From the NCBI GenBank assembly GCA_030610325.1, contig JAUWRZ010000035.1, forward strand, positions 1 to 11,301: a stretch of DNA of 11,301 nt, written 5' to 3'. A program made the position numbers and the translations under genes. Positions 5,820 through 11,051 of the stretch are shown here, in pieces. The DNA comes from Sulfurimonadaceae bacterium (GTDB lineage: Bacteria; Campylobacterota; Campylobacteria; Campylobacterales; Sulfurimonadaceae). Each line of letters begins with the position of its first letter. Position 1 is the stretch's first letter. The notes beneath the pieces were generated by a model. It did not search any database, was not told the origin of the DNA, and saw nothing but the letters and a program-made list of their open reading frames with translations.

Positions 5820-7481
5820 ATGCGTGAGACGATCAGGACAAGAGATATCAGTGAGACTATTGCAGAGTTTGCATCTGAGACAGGGAGCAAGTCTGAAGAG
5901 TATGACTTTACCTTAGAAGGTGTGACTACCTATATCAACACCTGTCATATGGATAGCTTCTCCAAATATAGCGTGGCGCAGAGAGAGCAGTACAAAGACC
6001 CGACCCGCCTGATCGATGACCGGGTCACCTTTCGACAGTCCTATAAGATCATCCCCATCAAAACAGCTCTCTCCAGTATTAAGCTTGATCATCACATAAA
6101 GTCTGATCCATCCAACATACATCCTATCCTGGTACTCGACCCCTCAAGCACCATACCCGTGAAGCAGCACAAACCCAAAGAGCTCTTCACACTGCTCATC
6201 CGTGAGATAAACAAGATCAAAGCGCTCAATGGTATGCTCATCGGTATCTTTAGCGAGACAATGGTCGCCGATATCAAAAGCCTTACCAAACGTCTCTATG
6301 CCGGTACCTTTACTAAACCCGTATCCATACGGCTCTTTAGCGGCATCCCTCCAGAGATCGCCAGACCAAGCAGACTGATCTTACATTTCCAGGAGAAGAA
6401 TCAAGATAAGCAGCTAAAAGAGGTAGAAGTCGGTGAACTGATCATCGAATATATCAAGCCGGTCTTTGGTAGTAACGGGCTCAACGCGATGGGTCGAAGA
6501 GTCGACAAAGATGAAGTAGATAATGAGAAGTTCATCTCCAATACGATAGACACTGCTACCATAGAGAAGCGTGAGGATGATGAGAAGATAACGCTTTGGA
6601 GTAAAAAACGCGGTTTTGTCCATTATGACCGGTCGATCTTAAAGATAAGTAACAGACTGCGACTACAGAGCCTCAAACGTGTAGAGTCTCAAGTCACAGA
6701 CCAGGAACAAAACGATGTCGAGATCGTCATCGACCAGAAAGACCTCACTCAAGATACCATCGGTGAAGGGGTACATCTGACCTCAAATATCATCCACGTC
6801 TCAGGCTATGTCGCTAATAAAGCCGTATTGAACTCAAAAGAGCTTGTCATCGACGGGGTATCGCATAATGGCTCAAGACTCTTTGCCCAAGAAGCGACCA
6901 TCAACCGGCACAAAGGCATACTACGTTGTCATAAAGCGACTATAAGACTGCTTGAAGGCGGTGAGGTCCATGCCACTGAAGTACATATAGATACAGCACT
7001 CGGAGGCAAGGTCTATGCAGACAAGATAACGATCGGTACAGTCAGACATCATCTTAAGGCCTACGCCTCCAAAAGTATTATGATCAATAAGATAATAGGT
7101 GAAGAGAACCTCTTTATGATAGATGCGCAAGACAACCCGATCGTACAGAGCCGTCTGAGTCATATGCAGAGAGATCTGGACTCATTACGTGATCAGCTTA
7201 AAAAAGCGAAACTGCACTCCGAGCAGGATGTCCCTCAGATCAGGGAGAGGATCAATGCCCTTAAAGATAGTATCAAAGCGTTTAATGATCTCCCTTTCGA
7301 TGCCACTATCACTATCAAAGAGAAGATCCATGGTTACAACACCATCGGCTTCACCCTGTCTACTCAGCAGGAGATAAGCTTCCATACTGTCGAACATCTC
7401 AAGTATGCCCCTTTTTACATCTCTGCTACAGAAGATGAGATCACACTCCACCCTGTAGGCGTCACCATCACCATCGACTAA
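5820..7481 (+). CDS. FapA family protein (DUF342), beta-helix polymerising/polar protein
   Basis: The protein has 553 residues and is cytosolic. The N-terminal half (~30-280) fits the DUF342 N-terminal domain, including the conserved turn PVFGSNGLNAMGRRV (214-228; the family shows fG.nG.dv.G). Residues ~310-435 form a right-handed beta-helix with short repeating strands (HVSGYVANKAVL, LVIDG, ATINRHKGILRC, KATIRLLEGGEVHATEVHI, ALGGKVYADKITIG). A coiled coil follows (~440-490), then a short beta-rich C-terminus. In Vibrio vulnificus FapA localises to the pole, binds dephosphorylated EIIA-Glc and is needed for flagellar assembly. Homologues are widespread, but their role in Campylobacterota is not settled. 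The gene lies 18 bases after the coiled-coil gene. The ATG has no clear Shine-Dalgarno, so translation may be coupled to the gene before it. Confidence 0.85.
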   Translation: MRETIRTRDISETIAEFASETGSKSEEYDFTLEGVTTYINTCHMDSFSKYSVAQREQYKDPTRLIDDRVTFRQSYKIIPIKTALSSIKLDHHIKSDPSNIHPILVLDPSSTIPVKQHKPKELFTLLIREINKIKALNGMLIGIFSETMVADIKSLTKRLYAGTFTKPVSIRLFSGIPPEIARPSRLILHFQEKNQDKQLKEVEVGELIIEYIKPVFGSNGLNAMGRRVDKDEVDNEKFISNTIDTATIEKREDDEKITLWSKKRGFVHYDRSILKISNRLRLQSLKRVESQVTDQEQNDVEIVIDQKDLTQDTIGEGVHLTSNIIHVSGYVANKAVLNSKELVIDGVSHNGSRLFAQEATINRHKGILRCHKATIRLLEGGEVHATEVHIDTALGGKVYADKITIGTVRHHLKAYASKSIMINKIIGEENLFMIDAQDNPIVQSRLSHMQRDLDSLRDQLKKAKLHSEQDVPQIRERINALKDSIKAFNDLPFDATITIKEKIHGYNTIGFTLSTQQEISFHTVEHLKYAPFYISATEDEITLHPVGVTITID

Positions 7482-7680
7482 ATACCTATCTAAGATATAC
7501 GCTCAAGAGCTAGCTCCAGCTCAATCGACTAAAAGACTCTTCCTGCCAGCCTCTCTTCTACATCTATATAAGGATCTTTTATCTCGATCAGATTGGCCCA
7601 GACTCCAAGAAGCTTCTCTCCAAGACTCATGTTCCTGTTCTTTTTTTTATCCTACCTACTACTAAGCTGTCTTAAGAGAT
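7482..7680. other. Gap after fapA: possible small minus-strand gene, no clear terminator
   Basis: The first ~200 bases of the 433-bp gap have ordinary composition. They hold the candidate small ORF 7529-7630 (with an in-frame continuation to 7490), a 10-bp palindrome GAGCTAGCTC at 7507-7516 that could be part of a weak convergent terminator, and an eight-T run at 7641-7648. That run is not preceded by a convincing hairpin. Confidence 0.4.
7490..7630 (-). pseudogene. Candidate small ORF with one in-frame TAG (33 residues, or 46 if read through)
   Basis: From ATG 7630 a 33-codon frame starts MSLGEKLLGVWANL, passes through IEIKDPYIDVEERLAGRVF and stops at TAG (7529-7531). The same frame continues for 12 more codons (SIELELALERIS) to a second TAG at 7490-7492. 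Both parts look like one charged amphipathic helix, and the codons used resemble the neighbouring genes. One C-to-T change (CAG to TAG) would explain the interruption. AGGA lies only two bases before the ATG, a poor spacing. A minus-strand TATAAT at 7719-7724 could drive it with a leader of about 80 bases. It could be a real 33-residue protein, a recently broken 46-residue gene, or chance. I recognise no family. Confidence 0.3.
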
Positions 7681-7716
7681 GGACTTTAAAGAGAGCTCAA
7701 CACTATAAATCTCTAA

Positions 7717-7742
7717 ATATTATACGGTTTACCGTATAATAT
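7717..7742. repeat. 26-bp palindrome with TATAAT on both strands
   Basis: ATATTATACGGT, two bases (TT), then ACCGTATAATAT: two perfect 12-bp arms. The inner ACGGT..ACCGT core is unlike the surrounding A/T-only DNA, which argues for a specific binding site rather than chance in A+T-rich sequence. Each arm contains a -10 box, one per strand. Confidence 0.75.
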
Positions 7743-7824
7743 ATACATTTTATTTATTATTATATTCGTTAATATTCATATAATATTTAGATTAACGTCT
7801 TTTATATTTTATAAAATGTATATA
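7740..7824. repeat. 14-bp inverted repeat with arms 57 bp apart
   Basis: TATATACATTTTAT at 7740-7753 is the exact reverse complement of ATAAAATGTATATA at 7811-7824. Inside the loop a second pair, CGTTAAT (7767-7773) and ATTAACG (7791-7797), also matches perfectly. The DNA or its transcript could fold into a nested structure. Low sequence complexity makes chance matches more likely here than elsewhere. Confidence 0.6.
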
Positions 7825-7873
7825 ACATACAAATATTACTCTAAATATTAGTTTTTCTTCTATTAATACCCGG

Positions 7874-7879
7874 TATAAT
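7874..7879 (+). promoter_or_regulatory. -10 box for the XRE-type operon
   Basis: TATAAT after CGG lies 35 bases before the ATG at 7915, with no recognisable -35. It is the closest of three plus-strand TATAAT boxes in this region, so it is the likeliest start point for the operon. Confidence 0.5.
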
Positions 7880-7914
7880 GTTTATTTTAAGTCTATTTTA
7901 TGTATATTTACTAA

Positions 7915-8160
7915 ATGAAACTGAACGATCTTTTCAACATCCTCCATAACGCAGTCGAAGCGGAACAAAACGGCAAGAAGATCTCTCAAAAAGAGATGGC
8001 TGGTAGCTTGGGGATCTCAATGCGTACCTACCAGGACTGGAGACTCGGCAATGCCAAGCCTCAGGCCGCACGTGCTGTCATCGAGATGCTCGGGAAGTTG
8101 GATGATGAGGACATCATCAGAGTCGTTAGAAAAATCAATCGATTGGGGAGTGATAGATGA
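7915..8160 (+). CDS. XRE-like helix-turn-helix protein (small DNA-binding regulator)
   Basis: The protein has 81 residues. The segment ISQKEMAGSLGISMRTYQDW (23-42) is a good lambda-repressor/XRE-type helix-turn-helix, with A29, G33 and the recognition helix around MRTYQDW. It is followed by G.AKP and a helix AARAVIEMLGKL, as in small Cro/C1-like proteins. The tail (EDIIRVVRKINRLGSDR) is another charged helix and may dimerise. It is probably a repressor of its own promoter, given the palindromes upstream. No Shine-Dalgarno precedes the ATG, which lies directly in A+T-rich leader. Its stop overlaps the next start (ATGA), so the two are translationally coupled. It could also be an antitoxin-like partner, but nothing proves that. 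Confidence 0.8.
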   Translation: MKLNDLFNILHNAVEAEQNGKKISQKEMAGSLGISMRTYQDWRLGNAKPQAARAVIEMLGKLDDEDIIRVVRKINRLGSDR

Positions 8161-8411
8161 GCAGCTTGACCGAGCAGGAACGTTTGGGACTCGACGACGT
8201 ATTTTTATCTATATCATCTGGTCATCATAAGCAGAGAAGATGGTCAGATCTAAAGGGATATCTACAAGCCTTATTTGTACCGACGAAAGTAGGAAAGAAA
8301 ATATCTCAACCCGTTAAAATCCTATTTCACGTACAAAAACGCATAAAATCATCCTATTTGCTGAAAAAACTCTCTCAAAAGTATAAAAAGAAGAGAGAAT
8401 TAAGGAAATAG
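8157..8411 (+). CDS. Small, highly basic protein coupled to the XRE-type regulator, function unknown
   Basis: This 84-residue protein overlaps the regulator gene by four bases (ATGA) and has a strong GGGGAG six bases upstream of its ATG. The first 20 residues (LTEQERLGLDDVFLSIS) form a conserved-looking acidic amphipathic helix. The rest is very basic: HHKQRRW near 23-29 and a Lys/Arg-rich end (KKLSQKYKKKRELRK), with no acidic residue from about 32 until E81. There is no membrane segment, although residues 36-42 and 54-60 are hydrophobic. Such a protein could bind nucleic acid, ribosome or acidic membrane. I do not recognise a family, and the function is not inferable beyond the coupling to the regulator. 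Confidence 0.7.
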   Translation: MSSLTEQERLGLDDVFLSISSGHHKQRRWSDLKGYLQALFVPTKVGKKISQPVKILFHVQKRIKSSYLLKKLSQKYKKKRELRK

Positions 8412-8433
8412 TGTATACAGTATCCTTATATGG

Positions 8434-8463
8434 TTTACTTTACCCCCGCAAACCGCGTAAAAT
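8434..8463 (+). promoter_or_regulatory. Promoter of hup
   Basis: TTTACT (8434-8439), an 18-base spacer and TAAAAT (8458-8463) give a predicted start near 8470 and a leader of about 36 bases to the hup ATG. A C-run (8443-8447) and a G-run (8465-8468) flank the -10. Confidence 0.45.
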
Positions 8464-8505
8464 AGGGGCTAAGTGATCACATAACTTCATGCAAGGGTGT
8501 AAGGA

Positions 8506-8790
8506 ATGAACAAAGCAGAATTCGTCGAGTTAGTACAAAAAAACGGTGACTACAAAACAAAATCTGAAGCTGAGACAGCGATCAAAGCATTTTCAGATGC
8601 AATAACTGAGGCACTGGTATCTCGAGAAGATGTGACACTGGTAGGTTTCGGAAGTTTTGCAGCAACACTACAAAAAGGTAAAAGTGGGACAGTCCCAGGT
8701 ACAGACAAGACTTATACTACACAAGATAAGATGGTACCTAAGTTCAAAGCTGGTAAAAGTCTTAAAGACTCTGTCGCTTCAGGCAAGTAG
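8506..8790 (+). CDS. hup: HU-family nucleoid DNA-binding protein
   Basis: This 94-residue protein is the same length as Helicobacter pylori HU and is recognisably similar from end to end. It starts MNKAEFVELVQKNGDYKTKSE, has the core VTLVGFGSFAATLQKGK, and has the arm GTVPGTDKTYTTQDKMVPKF followed by KAGKSLKDSVA. HU is a dimeric, abundant DNA-bending protein that compacts the nucleoid. The arm keeps the intercalating proline (VPG) but has the campylobacterotal form instead of the RNP motif of E. coli HU. AAGGG lies eight bases before the ATG. The gene has its own promoter and a hairpin after the stop, so it is a single-gene unit, although it follows the XRE/basic-protein pair on the same strand. 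Confidence 0.95.
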   Translation: MNKAEFVELVQKNGDYKTKSEAETAIKAFSDAITEALVSREDVTLVGFGSFAATLQKGKSGTVPGTDKTYTTQDKMVPKFKAGKSLKDSVASGK

Positions 8791-8792
8791 TT

Positions 8793-8812
8793 CGTTGCGA
8801 TCTTTCGCAACG
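8793..8812 (+). terminator. Hairpin after hup
   Basis: CGTTGCGA, loop TCTT, TCGCAACG: a perfect 8-bp stem two bases after the hup stop. The T-run is poor (CCTCGCTTCCTCTT), so termination may be weak or need help, but position and stem strength fit a terminator. Confidence 0.6.
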
Positions 8813-8981
8813 ACCCTCGCTTCCTCTTAACAATACTCAGATATATCTATCATCTAGTACATCGACTTTCACAAGAACACTACTGACACCTTCTTACGAG
8901 TATCAGAAGATCTAGCCTTAAAGATATACCCTACTATTCGTACAGACTATCTCTCTTTGCAAAGCATCAGCACGATCGAAC

Positions 8982-8987
8982 TACAAT
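8982..8987 (+). promoter_or_regulatory. -10 box (TACAAT) for msrB
   Basis: TACAAT lies 31 bases before the msrB ATG. TTGCAA at 8957-8962 could be a -35 at a long 19-base spacing. The rest of the 8813-9018 gap shows nothing I can name. Confidence 0.35.
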
Positions 8988-9018
8988 CCCGAAATAAAAT
9001 ACCCAATGGGATGACATC

Positions 9019-9417
9019 ATGAAAAAAGTAGTAAAAGATACACAAGAGTGGCGAGAACAACTCTCACCTGAAGCGTTTAACGTCTGTCGTATGCATGGGA
9101 CAGAGGCACCTTTCAGCGGTCAATACAACAGTTACAAAGAGAGTGGGACCTATCACTGTGTCTGCTGCGATGCACCACTGTTCAAGTCCTCTACAAAATT
9201 TGACTCCGGTACCGGCTGGCCAAGTTATTTTCAGCCTTATGATGATGAAGCCATCACAGAGATAAGAGATGAAGGGTTTGGTATGACCCGTATCGAAGTA
9301 CGCTGTGCGAAGTGTGATTCGCATCTGGGACATGTCTTTAACGATGGCCCCGCACCGACCGGACTACGCTACTGCATAAACTCAGTCAGCTTGAGCTTTA
9401 CGCCGGAAGAGGGATAA
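9019..9417 (+). CDS. msrB: Peptide-methionine (R)-S-oxide reductase MsrB
   Basis: This 132-residue, single-domain cytosolic MsrB reduces methionine-R-sulphoxide in proteins and protects against oxidants. The zinc site is complete: C47 and C50 (CVCC) and C96 and C99 (CAKC). The catalytic cysteine is C119 in RYCINSVSL. Conserved motifs are [29 protein letters not shown] and GLRYCIN. The usual resolving cysteine in DSGCGWPS is Thr65 here, a change known in a sizeable minority of MsrB proteins; C23 ([11 protein letters not shown]) might act instead, or thioredoxin may reduce the sulphenic acid directly. GGGA lies about eight bases before the ATG. MsrA is not in the window. A TACAAT -10 lies at 8982-8987. 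Confidence 0.95.
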   Translation: MKKVVKDTQEWREQLSPEAFNVCRMHGTEAPFSGQYNSYKESGTYHCVCCDAPLFKSSTKFDSGTGWPSYFQPYDDEAITEIRDEGFGMTRIEVRCAKCDSHLGHVFNDGPAPTGLRYCINSVSLSFTPEEG

Positions 9418-9751
9418 GATCACATAAAGTAGTCGCATCTTCTTTACCTCAAATGAGAGATGTGATAAATGCACACATCTCATCGAGTAAAGTCTCATCG
9501 ATGTATGAAACACCCTTTACAAGGCCAGATAAGCCGCCAAGCTATCGTCCTAAGCTCTTTTTATGATTTCTATCCCTTTGAAGTGATATAGACTGTATTT
9601 GAGGCATAGAAGGAGTATTGGCTGTATGACATCAATAAAAGCAGATCTACTATTTATGAAAAGTATGATGTAGTAGTTAGATCGGGAGCATGATAGCAAG
9701 AGTCACCAAAAGCCCTTTAATTAAGGGCTTGATGATCTTTTGAAAGAGTGA
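9418..9751. other. 334-bp gap between msrB and the outer-membrane protein gene
   Basis: No gene is supported. Seen: an 8-bp inverted repeat GAGATGTG (9457-9464) and CACATCTC (9474-9481) without a T-run, possibly the msrB transcript end; a 9-bp direct repeat TCTCATCGA at 9478-9486 and 9493-9501; a 15-codon frame at 9626-9673 with AGGAG ten bases upstream, too short to trust; and the minus-strand terminator of the next gene at 9710-9730. Confidence 0.5.
9710..9730 (-). terminator. Rho-independent terminator of the outer-membrane protein gene
   Basis: AAGCCCTT, loop TAATT, AAGGGCTT: a perfect 8-bp stem. On the minus strand it is followed by a short T-run (GGGCTTTTGG) and sits about 20 bases after the stop of the minus-strand gene. 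Confidence 0.7.
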
Positions 9752-10216
9752 CTAGAAGTAATAGCGTAATAGTGCCTGTGATCTGGTGTTTAACGTAAAG
9801 TTATCACCTATTCCTGCATAAACACCCGCTTCTCCACCAAGAGAGACTTGTTTATCAAAATAGTATTCAAATCCAAATACTCCACCTACAGATAAAGATG
9901 TATCACTGTCATCTATGGCGTCATAGTTCACATAACCGATCCGACCATCTACACCATAGTAGGTGACTACATTTGGCGATACCTGCTGTAACATATGAAT
10001 AGCTGCACCAAGCTCTAATCTACTAGTAGCACCATCCCCTGATGAATAGCCTAACGAACCGTATGGTTCAATACGCATGTTTTCCTCAAGGTACAATGGT
10101 ACTCTGATAGTAGCTGTATCGCCTGTCATTCCAACACCTACACCCATTTTAGTAGACTCTGCATAGACACTTATCGATACGACAAGTATCATAAACGCTC
10201 TTACCAATGTTTTCAT
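9752..10216 (-). CDS. Small probable outer-membrane beta-barrel protein
   Basis: This 154-residue protein has a clear Sec signal peptide (MKTLVRAFMILVVSISVYA, cleavage before ES at residue 19/20). The mature ~135 residues show alternating short strands rich in Gly, Tyr and Val (KMGVGVGM, TATIRVPLYL, RIEPYGSLGYSSG, VVTYYGVDGRIGYVNY, LSVGGVFGFEYYF, LGGEAGVYAGIG). The chain ends in the strand ALLRYYF, whose terminal Phe is the signal recognised by the BAM assembly machine. This fits an eight-stranded OmpA/OmpX-like barrel; the exact family and function are not visible. AGG lies nine bases before the ATG. The gene has its own promoter and terminator and is divergent from the cyclophilin gene. Confidence 0.75.
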   Translation of the reverse strand: MKTLVRAFMILVVSISVYAESTKMGVGVGMTGDTATIRVPLYLEENMRIEPYGSLGYSSGDGATSRLELGAAIHMLQQVSPNVVTYYGVDGRIGYVNYDAIDDSDTSLSVGGVFGFEYYFDKQVSLGGEAGVYAGIGDNFTLNTRSQALLRYYF

Positions 10217-10249
10217 TGTGATAACCTTTTCCTAAGTTTATTTGGAAGG

Positions 10250-10255
10250 ATTATA
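10250..10255 (-). promoter_or_regulatory. -10 box for the outer-membrane protein gene
   Basis: A perfect TATAAT on the minus strand lies about 33 bases before the ATG. A 10-bp palindrome AATGATCATT at 10271-10280 overlaps the -35 position and could be an operator. Confidence 0.5.
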
Positions 10256-10408
10256 AATATTACAACATTAAATGATCATTAAGTCGACAATACTTTTCTT
10301 AAACTTCTATATATATGATAATGATTCAAAAAGACTTCAGATTATGACCTCAAAAAAGATGAGATAATACATATATTTACGTTCATATTGTCCTTAACAC
10401 TCAGCGAT

Positions 10409-10432
10409 GCACTCTTACAATAAAAAGAGTGC
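10409..10432. repeat. Operator-like inverted repeat abutting the cyclophilin promoter
   Basis: GCACTCTT, eight bases (ACAATAAA), AAGAGTGC: a perfect 8-bp inverted repeat whose right arm touches the TATAAT at 10433-10438. It therefore fills the -35/-10 spacer, the classic place for a repressor site. There is no T-run after it, so a terminator is less likely. Confidence 0.5.
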
Positions 10433-10438
10433 TATAAT
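10433..10438 (+). promoter_or_regulatory. -10 box for the cyclophilin gene
   Basis: A perfect TATAAT lies 24 bases before the ATG at 10463. Transcription would start near 10445, just before the ATG at 10451, which supports the second ATG as the real start. Confidence 0.6.
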
Positions 10439-10462
10439 CCCTCCAAAAAAATGAGGTCCCCC

Positions 10463-11008
10463 ATGAAAAATCTGTTACTAACGCTCTTTCTACTCTTCTC
10501 TACATCTGCTATGGCTGCACAAAGCAGTGCCCATCCTGTTGTCATCCTTGAGACTACACAAGGTACTATCGAGATCGAGCTTTATGAGGATATCGCTCCG
10601 ATGGCGGTAGAGAACTTCACGACACATGTCAAGAACGGCTACTACAACGGTATCGCCTTTCACCGTATCATCAAAGACTTTATGATCCAAGGTGGTGACC
10701 CTACCGAGACTGGACGCGGTGGTGAGTCTATCTGGAAAAAACCGTTTAAAGATGAGTTCAAGCCAAATGTAGTCTTCGACAAAGTCGGGATCCTTGCTAT
10801 GGCCAATGCCGGTCCTATGACAAACGGCAGCCAGTTCTTCATCACTACCGCCAAGACCCCATGGCTCAACGGCAACCATACGATCATTGGACAGGTCTCT
10901 AAAGGTTTGGAGAACGTCAATAAGCTTAATATGATCCCTACAAGCGGACGCAGTGGCGCTGACCGTCCTGTTCAGCGTCAAGAGATAATCAAGGCGTCTA
11001 TCAAATAA
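10463..11008 (+). CDS. ppiA: Periplasmic cyclophilin-type peptidyl-prolyl cis-trans isomerase
   Basis: The protein has 181 residues from the ATG at 10463. A signal peptide (MKNLLLTLFLLFSTSAMA) sends it to the periplasm, where it speeds proline isomerisation during protein folding. The cyclophilin domain covers ~25-180. It has FHR (R68, the catalytic arginine), DFMIQGGDP (F73, M74, Q76), AMANAGPMTNGSQFFIT and TPWLNGNHTIIGQV (W134, H139), so all key active-site positions are kept. The start is chosen for GAGG six bases upstream; an in-frame ATG at 10451 would give four more residues and sits almost at the predicted transcription start. The gene symbol is tentative: the domain and location match PpiA, but orthology was not tested. 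It is divergent from the outer-membrane protein gene. Confidence 0.92.
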   Translation: MKNLLLTLFLLFSTSAMAAQSSAHPVVILETTQGTIEIELYEDIAPMAVENFTTHVKNGYYNGIAFHRIIKDFMIQGGDPTETGRGGESIWKKPFKDEFKPNVVFDKVGILAMANAGPMTNGSQFFITTAKTPWLNGNHTIIGQVSKGLENVNKLNMIPTSGRSGADRPVQRQEIIKASIK

Positions 11009-11023
11009 GTAGTCCTGTACTGC

Positions 11024-11051
11024 TTGATCTCAGGTCAAGACCTGAGATCAA
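11024..11051. repeat. 28-bp palindrome after the cyclophilin gene
   Basis: TTGATCTCAGGTC, two bases (AA), then GACCTGAGATCAA: two perfect 13-bp arms, 15 bases after the stop. As RNA it would form a very strong hairpin. No T-run follows on either strand, so a rho-independent terminator is not fully convincing; a transcript-stabilising hairpin or a protein site is possible. Confidence 0.7.

Larger units (their letters stand above)
7681..7914. promoter_or_regulatory. Very A+T-rich, palindrome-dense control region upstream of the XRE-type gene
   Basis: About 230 bases, by eye well over three quarters A+T, lie between the candidate small ORF and the XRE-type gene. They hold TATAAT on the plus strand at 7735-7740, 7779-7784 and 7874-7879, and on the minus strand at 7719-7724 and 7759-7764. 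They also hold several inverted repeats, the two clearest listed separately; a 12-bp palindrome ATTTTATAAAAT at 7806-7817; and a 12-bp direct repeat CTCTAAATATTA at 7711-7722 and 7839-7850. No coding frame is supported here. The plausible reading is a divergent, auto-regulated promoter region. An intrinsically bent or easily melted site bound by HU-like proteins is an alternative. Confidence 0.6.

Noticed and set aside
7717..7850. Repeats considered as a CRISPR or iteron array
   Set aside because: The repeats are mostly inverted, not regularly spaced direct copies, and no cas or replication-initiator gene is present.
9626..9673. 15-codon frame with AGGAG upstream
   Set aside because: Too short and featureless to separate from chance without conservation or expression data.
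9541..9700. Minus-strand open stretch of about 50 codons, ending near a DDSLAAYLAL tail reminiscent of a cytochrome c C-terminus
   Set aside because: It has a stop between the two parts, no haem-binding CxxCH motif, no ribosome site and random-looking codon use.
10490..10981. Minus-strand frame of 163 codons opposite the cyclophilin gene
   Set aside because: It is antisense to an intact cyclophilin with a signal peptide and complete active site; no promoter or ribosome site was seen for it.
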